64,000 nucleotides of DNA from Chloroflexota bacterium (lineage in GTDB: Bacteria > Chloroflexota > Anaerolineae > B4-G1 > SLSP01): positions 1 to 64,000 of the forward strand of contig JAIOAX010000005.1 in the NCBI GenBank assembly GCA_019873645.1, in the 5' to 3' direction. Made by a program: the position numbers and the translations under genes. Shown here one piece after another: positions 15,654-23,690 of the stretch. The notes under the pieces are model-generated. The model had not been told where the DNA came from and did not search any database. It saw only the letters and a program-made list of their open reading frames with translations. Numbering within the stretch: the stretch's first letter is position 1; each line of letters opens with the position of its first letter.

Positions 15654-17003
15654 ATGAGTGAATTAAATCCCCAAAGATTATGGCAAGCCGCTTTAGGGGA
15701 ACTGGAACTCCAAATGACGCGCGCCACCTTTGATACGTGGCTGCGCGACACGCATTGCATCGGCATGGAGAATGGAGATACGCTGGTCGTTGGGGTGAAA
15801 AATGGTTATGCGGTAGAATGGCTGGAAAACCGCCTCGCTCCCATTATTCGGCGCACTCTCCATCGCCTGACGCAATGTGAAGAGATCAACGCGCGTTTTG
15901 TGGTTTGGCAAACCAAACGCAATAACGGCCATGAGCCACCGGCCATTCTTGTTCAGGAGGCCGAAGCTATGCCTTTACCGGTGCGGGATCCCGGTCTGAA
16001 CCCAAGTTATACGTTCGGTACATTTGTGGTTGGGCCAAGCAACCGTTTGGCCCAGGCGGCCTCGCAAGCTGTTGCCGAGACGCCAGCGCGCGCCTACAAT
16101 CCGCTCTTCATCCACGGCGGTGTAGGGTTGGGAAAAACGCACCTGCTGCATGCAATCGGACATGTCTGTTACCAACGCAACAGGCAAGTCCTTTATGTTT
16201 CGTCGGAGACGTTCACCAATGACCTCATCGAAGCCATCCGCACGCACACGACCGAGCTATTCCGCGAAAAATACCGCACGGCCGATGTACTGTTGGTGGA
16301 TGACATTCAGTTCATTGCCGGAAAAGAGAGCACCCAGGAAGAGTTCTTTCATACCTTTAACGCCCTGCGTGATAATGGGCGGCAGATTGTCCTCAGCAGC
16401 GATCGCATCCCCAAAGCGATGGTCACATTGGAAGAACGCCTGCGTTCGCGGTTTGAATGGGGGTTAATTGTAGATATCCAGCCGCCAGACTATGAAACCC
16501 GTGTAGCGATCCTACAATCGAAGGTCGAACAATTGCATGTCAATATTCCCAATGAAGTGTTGAGCTACATTGCTACCAACATCGAAAGCAACATCCGGGA
16601 ACTGGAAGGCGCGCTTAACCGCGTTTTGGCGATGGCGCGCCTGACCGATCTCCCGCTCACCCGTCAGATTGTCGAAAACGCGCTCGCCGACCTGTTGCCC
16701 CACCGCCCAGAAATTACCGCCGCGCAGGTGCTCAGTGCCGTGGCCGCCTTCTACGGCGTGACCGAGGAAGATTTGCGCAGTGCGCAACGCCATCACCGGC
16801 TTGCGCAACCCCGGCAGATTGCGATGTATCTGATGCGCGAAGAGACGGATGCTTCACTGCCCCAAATCGGCGCCGAACTGGGCGGGCGCGATCATACCAC
16901 CGTACTTTACGGCTACGAACGGGTGCGCGCACGCCTGGAGCACGATGATCAGCTCAAGCGGGAAGTGCTTACTTTGAAGGGGCGGTTGTACGGGAAAAAT
17001 TGA
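15654..17003 (+). CDS. dnaA: Chromosomal replication initiator protein DnaA
   Basis: 449 aa with all four domains. The N-terminal DnaB-interacting domain opens LWQAALGELELQMTRATFDTWL. The AAA+ domain has Walker A GGVGLGKTH (about 150), Walker B VLLVDDIQFIAGKE and sensor 1 QIVLSSDR. The C-terminal helix-turn-helix includes GGRDHTTVLYGYERV, the DnaA-box contact signature. AAGGAG lies eight bases before the ATG. The usual neighbours dnaN and rpmH are absent: the gene is followed by its own terminator and a lactate permease, so it stands as a single transcription unit next to a candidate oriC. Confidence 0.97.
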   Translation: MSELNPQRLWQAALGELELQMTRATFDTWLRDTHCIGMENGDTLVVGVKNGYAVEWLENRLAPIIRRTLHRLTQCEEINARFVVWQTKRNNGHEPPAILVQEAEAMPLPVRDPGLNPSYTFGTFVVGPSNRLAQAASQAVAETPARAYNPLFIHGGVGLGKTHLLHAIGHVCYQRNRQVLYVSSETFTNDLIEAIRTHTTELFREKYRTADVLLVDDIQFIAGKESTQEEFFHTFNALRDNGRQIVLSSDRIPKAMVTLEERLRSRFEWGLIVDIQPPDYETRVAILQSKVEQLHVNIPNEVLSYIATNIESNIRELEGALNRVLAMARLTDLPLTRQIVENALADLLPHRPEITAAQVLSAVAAFYGVTEEDLRSAQRHHRLAQPRQIAMYLMREETDASLPQIGAELGGRDHTTVLYGYERVRARLEHDDQLKREVLTLKGRLYGKN

Positions 17004-17026
17004 GGGGCGCGTTTCGGGGCTTTTTT

Positions 17027-17064
17027 ACAGACAGATGCCGGCATACCGGCATCTGTCTGTTTTT
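17027..17064 (+). terminator. Intrinsic terminator of dnaA
   Basis: A 15-bp perfect stem, ACAGACAGATGCCGG (17027-17041) with its complement at 17046-17060, CATA loop, then TTTT. Confidence 0.9.
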
Positions 17065-17128
17065 CAACCAAGTTCTCAGTTTGTGGTACAATGAGTTCAT
17101 TCTATCGCTAGAGGCAATCCCAACGATC

Positions 17129-18658
17129 ATGGACGTTCTGTTAGCCGCGTTACCGTTGGTTCTCATTCTGATTTTAATGGTCGGGTTGCGCTGGAACGGG
17201 GCGAAGGCAGGTGCCGTTGGTTGGCTGGCCGCGCTGCTGATCGCCGTGGTGCGTTTTTCTGCCACTGCCGATTTCCTCTTCTGGGCGCAAATCGCCGGAC
17301 TCTTTCGCGCCCTCCAGGTGCTCTATATCATTTGGGGCGCGCTGTTTTTCTTCCGCATCACCGAAGCGAACGGCAGTCTGGACATTATGAGCACGTTGTT
17401 ACAACACCTTTCACCGGGCAGGACCCTGCAGGTGCTCCTCTTGGCCTGGGGATTTGCCTCGTTTCTTCAGGGCGTCGGGGGCTTTGGCGTGCCGGTGGCG
17501 GTCATCGCGCCCATTCTGGTCGGCATGGGATTTCCGCCGTTGCCGGCCGTGATCATGCCCTCCCTGGGCCACGGCTGGGCCGTCTCCTTCGGTTCGTTAG
17601 GGGCTTCATACGAGGCGCTTAAAACTGCCACCGGCCTTGAAGGTCCGCTCATTGCGCCGGCTATGGCGGTGGTCCTCGGTGGGGTGTGTTTCCTCATCGG
17701 ATTTCTGGTGCTCTGGGTCGCCGGCGGCAAAGTCGCGTTGCGCGACGGACTATGGCCGATGCTCACCATGGCGCTGGCGATGAGTGGGGGGCAATACCTT
17801 GCGGTCTGCGCTGGGCTATACAATATCGCCGCGATGCTCGGCGCACTAGCCGGCTTGCTTGTCGGCGTCGCTTGGGCAGGGCGGCAGCGCAAGGTATGCC
17901 TTCAACCGCTGGGAAGTCTCTCAGGGAAGCAAAGTCTCGGCGCCCTCATGCCCTATCTGTTGCTGCTTGGCGTGATTTTTAGTGTCAGCTTCATACCAGC
18001 CCTGGCGCAGTGGCTCGGACGGGCGACCGTTCAGGTTCCCATCCCGGCGCTCACCCTGGCGGACGGGCGGAGTCTGCCCGCCGGAAAAACCAAAGCCCTG
18101 GTCCTCTTCGGGCATCCGGGGGCGTTGTTGTTTTACAGCGGCGGGCTGACCCTGGTATGGTCAAAAATTCAAGGGACATTGCCGCCGGGCAGCGGCAAGA
18201 AAATCCGTACCGGGATGCTGCGTAGTGGGATGCCGTCTTCGTTAGGCATTGTGGCGATGGTGGCCATGGCCACCACGATGGAAGACATCGGCATGGTGAC
18301 GGTGCTTTCCCGCGCGATGGCCGACGTTGCCGGGACGCTTTTTCCGGCCATTGCGCCCTTCATCGGGGCGTTGGGCGCCTTTATGACCGGCAGCAACACC
18401 AACGCGAACGTTATTTTCGGGGCTTTTCAGCAACAGGTGGCCCGAACCTTGGGATATTCGGTGCCGCTCATCCTTGCCATTCATAACGCCGGCGCCGCCG
18501 TTGGCTCCATCTTTGCGCCAGCCAAAATTATCGTGGGGTGCAGTACCGTAGGATTGGGGCATCAGGAAGGCGAAGTCCTGCGACGCACCACCCGTTATAG
18601 CTTCATCATCCTGATCATCCTGGCAGTGTCGGCCCTCGCGATGGTCCATTTCCGATAA
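17129..18658 (+). CDS. L-lactate permease family transporter
   Basis: 509 aa, about twelve to fourteen membrane helices. It shows LctP-family signatures such as GGFGVPVAVIAPILVGMG, SLGHGWAVSFGSLG and the C-terminal TGSNTNANVIFGAFQQQVA with NAGAAVGSIFAPAKI. It carries lactate or glycolate with protons across the inner membrane. I chose the ATG at 17129 because the longer reading runs through the dnaA terminator hairpin. A TACAAT at 17087-17092 could be its -10 element. At 509 aa it is somewhat shorter than the usual 530-560. No lactate dehydrogenase or regulator is adjacent. Confidence 0.9.
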   Translation: MDVLLAALPLVLILILMVGLRWNGAKAGAVGWLAALLIAVVRFSATADFLFWAQIAGLFRALQVLYIIWGALFFFRITEANGSLDIMSTLLQHLSPGRTLQVLLLAWGFASFLQGVGGFGVPVAVIAPILVGMGFPPLPAVIMPSLGHGWAVSFGSLGASYEALKTATGLEGPLIAPAMAVVLGGVCFLIGFLVLWVAGGKVALRDGLWPMLTMALAMSGGQYLAVCAGLYNIAAMLGALAGLLVGVAWAGRQRKVCLQPLGSLSGKQSLGALMPYLLLLGVIFSVSFIPALAQWLGRATVQVPIPALTLADGRSLPAGKTKALVLFGHPGALLFYSGGLTLVWSKIQGTLPPGSGKKIRTGMLRSGMPSSLGIVAMVAMATTMEDIGMVTVLSRAMADVAGTLFPAIAPFIGALGAFMTGSNTNANVIFGAFQQQVARTLGYSVPLILAIHNAGAAVGSIFAPAKIIVGCSTVGLGHQEGEVLRRTTRYSFIILIILAVSALAMVHFR

Positions 18659-18674
18659 CTTCGACGGCCAGGAG

Positions 18675-18758
18675 AGGGGGATTTGGGGCAGCGAAGCCGC
18701 CCCAAATCCCCCTTTGAGAAGTCCCCCCCGCTCTCTCCGCACATGGGGAGAGCGGGGG
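18675..18758. repeat. Two adjacent palindromes (GGGGATTT-armed and CCCCCGCTCTC)
   Basis: The first hairpin pairs AGGGGGATTTGGGGC (18675-18689) with its complement at 18699-18713 and has the same arms and GAAGCC core as 139-181. The second pairs CCCCCGCTCTC (18725-18735) with GAGAGCGGGGG (18748-18758). Neither is followed by a T tract on the plus strand, so although they follow the lactate permease they look more like dispersed palindromic repeats. Confidence 0.65.
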
Positions 18759-18782
18759 CATGGGGGGAAAACTCAAAAAACC

Positions 18783-18804
18783 TGCACCATCTTGAAATGC
18801 ACCC
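18783..18804 (-). repeat. Solo end of the 153-bp element
   Basis: On the minus strand it reads GGGTGCATTTCAAGATGG, matching the terminal inverted repeat and first inner bases of the elements at 7847 and 13220. No body of an element follows, so it is a remnant. Confidence 0.5.
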
Positions 18805-18820
18805 TTAATGTGGCGGTAAC

Positions 18821-18849
18821 TTGAAGCAATTCCATCTTCACGGTATAAT
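18821..18849 (+). promoter_or_regulatory. Promoter for the receiver-ParA / kinase pair
   Basis: TTGAAG (18821-18826), a 17-bp spacer and perfect TATAAT (18844-18849), 34 bases before the ATG of the response-regulator gene. Confidence 0.75.
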
Positions 18850-18883
18850 ATGTTAAAAGAATTCTTGAGAAGGTGAGCGCGCC

Positions 18884-20041
18884 ATGGAGACCAACCGCAT
18901 TTTGATCGTTGATGATGACGTGGATGCTCTGCGTTTGGTGGGCATCATGTTAGAGCGTGAGGGATTCCAGATTCTCGCCGCCGCATCAGGACAACAGGCC
19001 ATTGATAAAGCCATCGAGGAGAAGCCCGATCTCATCATTCTCGATGTGATGATGCCCGGCATAGATGGGTATCAGGTGGCGATGCAGTTGCGCAAGCACC
19101 CGGCTACCCAGACCATTCCTATTCTGATGTTTACGGCGAAGACGGCCGTGAACGATAAAGTGGCCGGGTTTCAGGCCGGGGCGGACGATTATCTCACCAA
19201 ACCGATCCATCGCGCCGAACTTATCACCCGCGTTCAGGCCTTGCTGCAACGCAAGCAGCGTGCCGTCCCTGAACCTCTGCCGCCGGGGCAGGGGCAGATT
19301 ATCGGTTTTTTGCCCACCAAAGGCGGCCTCGGTACCAGTTCCCTGACGCTCAATGTCGCTCTGGAGCTGCAAAAGGCGTTTCCCAACAAACGGATCGCGC
19401 TGGTCGAATGGCGCAGCGGCAATGGGACCCTGGCGTCTCAATTGGGGATGAGTGTTCCGGGAGGAATTCAGTCGCTGGCCGAAATGCCGACCGTGACGCT
19501 TGCCAAAAGCCAGGTGACCGACAGAATGATCCGGCACACTTCGGGGCTGCATTTGTTGCTGAGCACGATGGCCCCGGCCGGCGTTGGCCCGCGACTCACC
19601 CGCGACTTCTCCCGGACGGTGATGCATTATTTGACGACCGACTACGATTATATATTGCTCGACCTGCCGGCCGCGCTTGACGAAGCGACCGCTGAAGCCC
19701 TGCGGATGGCCGGTGACATCATTCTGACCCTCGAACCTAACCGCATCGGCATCCTGATGGCGCAGACGATGCTTGAAAACCTGGATCGCCAAAACATCGG
19801 CGCCTACAAGGCCAAAATCATCCTTATCAACCGCATCCCCGGCGCAGCGTCTCTCAATCGTATGGACATCGAAAACACCCTCCAGCATCCGATGATTTGC
19901 AGCATTCCCCCGGCGCCTGATCTGGCTTATGAGAGTGTCCAAAGCGGTCGGCCTATGGTCATTGTGCAACCCAATAGCCTGTTAGCCCAGCAAGTGCGCC
20001 TGGTCGTGAAGGCTGTTAGCACTAAAGGAATGAACCTGTGA
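18884..20041 (+). CDS. Response-regulator receiver fused to a ParA/MinD (CpaE/TadZ-like) ATPase domain
   Basis: 385 aa. Residues 1-125 form a receiver domain: acidic pair in ILIVDDDVDA, phospho-acceptor Asp in LIILDVMMPGIDGY, Thr in PILMFTAKT and Lys in DDYLTKP. Residues about 140-385 form a deviant-Walker ATPase domain starting GFLPTKGGLGTSSLTLN; the usual KGGxGKT is KGGLGTS, so the second lysine and Thr are changed, as in CpaE/TadZ relatives. The acidic motif ILLDLPAALDEATAEAL is present. Such proteins place pili or other polar structures, but no Tad pilus genes are nearby. It overlaps the following kinase gene by four bases (GTGA), so it is probably that kinase's partner. Confidence 0.85.
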   Translation: METNRILIVDDDVDALRLVGIMLEREGFQILAAASGQQAIDKAIEEKPDLIILDVMMPGIDGYQVAMQLRKHPATQTIPILMFTAKTAVNDKVAGFQAGADDYLTKPIHRAELITRVQALLQRKQRAVPEPLPPGQGQIIGFLPTKGGLGTSSLTLNVALELQKAFPNKRIALVEWRSGNGTLASQLGMSVPGGIQSLAEMPTVTLAKSQVTDRMIRHTSGLHLLLSTMAPAGVGPRLTRDFSRTVMHYLTTDYDYILLDLPAALDEATAEALRMAGDIILTLEPNRIGILMAQTMLENLDRQNIGAYKAKIILINRIPGAASLNRMDIENTLQHPMICSIPPAPDLAYESVQSGRPMVIVQPNSLLAQQVRLVVKAVSTKGMNL

Positions 20042-21243
20042 AAACGAAAGAGAAATCCCGCGAGAGCCTGGAGCGCAGTATTGCTTCATTGGAGCAACTG
20101 ATCAGCATCAGCCGGCGCCTCAACTCAACGCTCGAAATGCGCCCGCTTCTGCAACAGATTGTGGAGTCCGCACGTGAACTGACGAATGCGGACGGCGCTT
20201 CTATCCTGCTGCTGGAAAGCGACAACACTTTGCGTTTTGCCGCTGCCTCCGGGCCGGATGCCCAATTGCTTGAAATCACCGAGGTCCCTATGGACAGCAG
20301 CCTGGCCGGTTGGGTAGTCCGTAACCGCGAAATGATCATCGTCGAAGATGTGCTTTCCGACCCCCGCCATTATGCCATCCAAACCATTGACCCAACCCAA
20401 TCGCTGCTGGCCGTCCCGATGTTCTTTGGGGAGCAAATTATCGGCGTGCTGGAATCGGTGACTACCAAAACCCGCCATTCCTTCACCCGCGAAGACATCG
20501 AGACGCTGGAGACCCTCGCCAGCATTGCGGCGGTCGCCGTCCAAAATGCCCGGCTCTTTGAACAGAGCGATTGGGTGGCTGAGGTTGTCCATGAAATCCG
20601 CACCCCGTTGACGGCGATCCTTTCTTACGCCGACCTGTTGCAATGCTCGGACCTGGATGAGACTACGCGCCTCCAGTTCCTCGCCATCATTCAGCAGGAG
20701 ACCCAGCGGGTGAACAATCTGGCAACGCAGTTCCTCGACCTGGCGCGCCTGGAATCGGGGCGCGTGCGTATGGCGAAAGTCCCTCTGAACGTCGCGGATA
20801 TGATCGCCAGAGCGGCCAACATCATCCGTCCCACGTTGCAGGATAGTGGACAGCATCTGGAGATCCGTATCTTGACCGAGCTGCCGCAGACCCTGGGCGA
20901 CGATCAACGTATCCATCAGGTGCTTCTTAATCTGCTCAGCAACGCGGCCAAATACTCGGACCCCGGCGACACGATCACCATTACCGCCCGCGTCGAAGGG
21001 CAGTCCATCATCGTCGCCGTGTCCGATACCGGCCCTGGCATCCCGCCGGAACAACTGCCGCGCCTTTTCCATAAGTTTTCCCGCTTGCCGGGCAAAGAAC
21101 GCAAGGTCGGCGGGACCGGCCTGGGGCTGGTCATTGCGCGCCAGATCATCGAGGCGCACAAAGGCCAAATCTGGGCCGAGAGTGAGGTCGGCAAAGGGAG
21201 CACTTTCTATTTCACACTCCCGATAGTAGCGCCTGCGATGTGA
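20038..21243 (+). CDS. GAF-domain sensor histidine kinase
   Basis: 401 aa starting at GTG within the upstream stop. A short N-terminal helix (SLEQLISISRRLNSTLEM) leads into a GAF domain (about 25-175). Then come the HisKA helix with phospho-acceptor His in EVVHEIRTPLTAIL and an HATPase domain with N box LLNLLSNAAKYS, G1 VSDTGPGIPPEQ and G2 GTGLGLVIARQI. No membrane helix, so it is a cytosolic sensor of an unidentified small ligand or redox state. It probably phosphorylates the receiver-ParA protein encoded just upstream. Confidence 0.9.
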   Translation: MKTKEKSRESLERSIASLEQLISISRRLNSTLEMRPLLQQIVESARELTNADGASILLLESDNTLRFAAASGPDAQLLEITEVPMDSSLAGWVVRNREMIIVEDVLSDPRHYAIQTIDPTQSLLAVPMFFGEQIIGVLESVTTKTRHSFTREDIETLETLASIAAVAVQNARLFEQSDWVAEVVHEIRTPLTAILSYADLLQCSDLDETTRLQFLAIIQQETQRVNNLATQFLDLARLESGRVRMAKVPLNVADMIARAANIIRPTLQDSGQHLEIRILTELPQTLGDDQRIHQVLLNLLSNAAKYSDPGDTITITARVEGQSIIVAVSDTGPGIPPEQLPRLFHKFSRLPGKERKVGGTGLGLVIARQIIEAHKGQIWAESEVGKGSTFYFTLPIVAPAM

Positions 21244-21271
21244 TCCCCGCTTACCCAAAGTTGATAGTGAT

Positions 21272-21299
21272 TTTACAATCCCTGAAATTGTGGTAGAAT
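21272..21299 (+). promoter_or_regulatory. Probable greA promoter
   Basis: TTTACA (21272-21277), a 16-bp spacer and TAGAAT (21294-21299), about 95 bases before the chosen greA ATG. Confidence 0.5.
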
Positions 21300-21393
21300 T
21301 GTTACGCCTGTGAGCCAAGCGCTCTCGGGTTTTTCTTTTATTATAAAAACAATGCCACCCAACCAGAAAGAGGATATTGAGGAGCACAACGTT

Positions 21394-21867
21394 ATGAGCA
21401 ATCGCCCGGTCTACCTTACTCCCGAAGGCTATGCAGCGCTGGAACAAGAGTTGAATTACTTGAAAACGGTGCGGCGCCAGGAGTTGGCGAATCGCTTGCA
21501 TGAGGCGTTAGGGGAAGGTGAACTCATTGAAAATGCCGAGTTGGAAGATGCGCGTCGGGAGCAGGCTTTCGTGGAAGGGCGGATCCTGGCCCTGGAAGAG
21601 CAACTGCGCAAGGCGATCATCATTGAAGAATCCAGCAAACCCCGCGGCATCGTCGGCGTGGGCAGTCATGTTACAATTCAGGAACAGGGATACGATACAC
21701 CTGAGCACTACTACGTGGTCGGTTCGGCCGAGGCCGACCCGACGCACGGTAAAATCTCCAACGAGTCCCCCCTGGGCAAGGCGCTGCTGGGCAAACGCGC
21801 CGGCGATAAGGCCGTAGTCCAGGCGCCGGATGGGGACATTGTCTTCAACATTCTGGCGGTAGATTAA
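21394..21867 (+). CDS. greA: Transcription elongation factor GreA
   Basis: 157 aa from the ATG at 21394 (MSNRPVYLTPEGY), which gives the normal GreA length and has GAGGAG upstream; a longer in-frame reading from 21310 adds 28 residues with no family likeness. The N-terminal coiled coil carries the acidic tip in GEGELIENAELEDAR, and the C-terminal FKBP-like domain ends GDIVFNILAVD. It rescues backtracked RNA polymerase by stimulating transcript cleavage. The unit is closed by the terminator at 21889-21922. Confidence 0.95.
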   Translation: MSNRPVYLTPEGYAALEQELNYLKTVRRQELANRLHEALGEGELIENAELEDARREQAFVEGRILALEEQLRKAIIIEESSKPRGIVGVGSHVTIQEQGYDTPEHYYVVGSAEADPTHGKISNESPLGKALLGKRAGDKAVVQAPDGDIVFNILAVD

Positions 21868-21888
21868 CCACCGTCTCAAATGTCAAGA

Positions 21889-21922
21889 AACAAGCCCATA
21901 CAGCCGCGTATGGGCTTGTTTT
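21889..21922 (+). terminator. Intrinsic terminator of greA
   Basis: A 13-bp perfect stem, AACAAGCCCATAC (21889-21901) with GTATGGGCTTGTT (21908-21920), then TT and TATACT. Confidence 0.85.
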
Positions 21923-21931
21923 ATACTACAA

Positions 21932-21969
21932 GATTAATGATTACCAGACTAAAGACTACCGGACTAACA
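21932..21969. repeat. Array of 7-8-bp units (GAYTANNN) before lysS
   Basis: Five units, GATTAAT, GATTACCA, GACTAAA, GACTACCG and GACTAACA, alternate 7 and 8 bases and end four bases before the lysS AAGGAG site. Same style and position as the arrays at 3620 and 61178. Confidence 0.7.
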
Positions 21970-21985
21970 TCATAAGGAGCTATCC

Positions 21986-23509
21986 GTGGAACTCAACGAA
22001 CTGGAACGCCAACGTGTCGAAAAACTTGAAAAACTGCGCGAAGCCGGGATGACACCCTATCCCCCCCGCTGTTACCGCACCCATACGACCCAGGCGGCGG
22101 TTGCGGCTTACGAGGAGGCCGAACGTTCCGCCGGCGCCGCGCCCCACGTCACCGTCGCGGGACGCCTCCTCAGCATCCGCATCATGGGCAAAGTTGCCTT
22201 CGCGCACATCGAAGACGAAAGCGGCAAGCTCCAGCTCTTCCTGCGCCAGGACCTGCTGGGAGAAGCCAGCTACACGCTGTTCAAGAAAGCCTTTGACATC
22301 GGCGATTTCGTCGAAGCTGGCGGGGCCATGGTGCGCACCCGTACCGGCGAAATCAGCGTCGAGGCGCACACGCTGCGCATGCTGGCGAAGGCCATCACCC
22401 CCTTGCCCATCCCCAAAGAATATGCGGATGCCGCAGGCCAGCTTACCCGTTACAGCGCCTTCTCCGACATCGAGGAACGTTACCGCCAGCGTTACGCCGA
22501 CCTGGCGGTCAACCCGCAGGTGCGCGAGACGTTCCGCATCCGCTCGCGGATGATCGGTGCCCTGCGCGCCTGGCTGGATGAACACGGCTACCTGGAAGTC
22601 GAGACCCCCATCCTTCAACCGATTTACGGCGGCGCAGCGGCGCGGCCTTTCGTCACCTACCATAACCAGCTCAAGCAGAACCTTTACCTGCGCATCGCCT
22701 TTGAGCTGTACCTCAAACGCCTGCTCGTGGGCATGTACGAGCGGGTCTACGAGATCGGGCGCGACTTCCGCAATGAGGGGGTGTCCTTCAAGCACAACCC
22801 CGAATTCACCCAATTGGAACTCTACTGCGCCTATACGGATTTGAGCGGCATGATGGAGACCGCCGAGCAGTTGATCGCGTATGCCGCGCAACGTGTGTTG
22901 GGCACTACCACCCTCACCTACGCAGGGGATACCATTGATTTGACCCCGCCGTGGCGCCGCGTCTCCCTGCGCGCCCTGATCCGCGAGCTCACGGGCATTG
23001 ACTATGTGGCGTATCCCGATGCCGAGGCGTTGCGCGTGGAAATGCGGCGGCGCGGTTACGACGCCGCAAGTGACGCCACTTGGGGACATCTGGTGGACAA
23101 CCTGCTTTCCGAAGTCGAACCGACCCTCATCCAGCCCACCTTTGTCTACGATTACCCCATCGAAATTTCGCCGCTGGCCAAGCAAAAACCCGATGATCCC
23201 ACCCACGTGGAACGGTTCGAGCTGTTCATTGGCGGAATGGAGGCCGGCAATGCTTTCACCGAGTTAAACGACCCCTTCGAGCAAGAGCGGCGTTTTTATC
23301 AGCAAGGGCGCGACTATGAAAGCGGCGATCAGGAGGCGCATCCGATGGATGAGGACTACCTGCGGGCGATGAAATACGGCATGCCCCCCAGCGGCGGGTT
23401 AGGAATGGGGATTGACCGTCTGGCGATGCTGTTCAGCAATCAGCATTCGATCCGGGATGTGTTGCTCTTCCCGCATTTACGTCCGCGCGATTCAGCGAGT
23501 AGCTTTTAG
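21986..23509 (+). CDS. lysS: Lysyl-tRNA synthetase, class II
   Basis: 507 aa starting at GTG, with AAGGAG at 21973-21978. The N-terminal OB-fold (VTVAGRLLSIRIMGKVAFAH) binds the tRNA anticodon. Class II motif 2 is in YEIGRDFRNEGVSFKHNPEF, and motif 3 is GGLGMGIDRLAMLF near the C-terminus, which ends SIRDVLLFPHLRPRD. It charges tRNA-Lys. Length and motif spacing are typical. It forms its own unit after the greA terminator. Confidence 0.97.
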   Translation: MELNELERQRVEKLEKLREAGMTPYPPRCYRTHTTQAAVAAYEEAERSAGAAPHVTVAGRLLSIRIMGKVAFAHIEDESGKLQLFLRQDLLGEASYTLFKKAFDIGDFVEAGGAMVRTRTGEISVEAHTLRMLAKAITPLPIPKEYADAAGQLTRYSAFSDIEERYRQRYADLAVNPQVRETFRIRSRMIGALRAWLDEHGYLEVETPILQPIYGGAAARPFVTYHNQLKQNLYLRIAFELYLKRLLVGMYERVYEIGRDFRNEGVSFKHNPEFTQLELYCAYTDLSGMMETAEQLIAYAAQRVLGTTTLTYAGDTIDLTPPWRRVSLRALIRELTGIDYVAYPDAEALRVEMRRRGYDAASDATWGHLVDNLLSEVEPTLIQPTFVYDYPIEISPLAKQKPDDPTHVERFELFIGGMEAGNAFTELNDPFEQERRFYQQGRDYESGDQEAHPMDEDYLRAMKYGMPPSGGLGMGIDRLAMLFSNQHSIRDVLLFPHLRPRDSASSF

Positions 23510-23533
23510 CCGTCAGCTTTCAGCGATCAGCTC
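23506..23533. repeat. Four heptamers (TCAGCNN) at the lysS stop
   Basis: TTAGCCG, TCAGCTT, TCAGCGA and TCAGCTC run without gaps from the lysS stop codon onward. A short GGCGGA/TCCGCC hairpin follows in the spacer, which otherwise holds only the promoter at 23633. Confidence 0.6.
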
Positions 23534-23632
23534 TGTGCGGCAACGGCGGATTGTGGTCCGCCGCAAACGTTGAAAACAGGCGGTATTTTCGTGCTCTGCG
23601 GCCAAAGCTGCCCCGTTCTGAAATTTACCCTG

Positions 23633-23660
23633 TTGCAGGCTGTACGCTTTGGGGTAGAAT
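23633..23660 (+). promoter_or_regulatory. Probable promoter for the kinase-der unit
   Basis: TTGCAG (23633-23638), a 16-bp spacer and TAGAAT (23655-23660), 30 bases before the kinase ATG. No clear ribosome site precedes that ATG, so the transcript leader is very short. Confidence 0.45.
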
Positions 23661-23690
23661 GAGAAAAACCGGTATAAAGACGAATCAACG

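Noticed and set aside
17000-17128. N-terminal extension of the lactate permease
   Set aside because: It would be translated from the dnaA terminator hairpin and its T tract and adds Cys/Phe-rich sequence not typical of the family.
21310-21393. N-terminal extension of GreA
   Set aside because: The start at 21394 gives the standard family N-terminus and length and has its own GAGGAG site.
21980-23206. A 408-residue open frame antisense to lysS
   Set aside because: lysS is a full-length class II synthetase with all motifs; the antisense frame has none.
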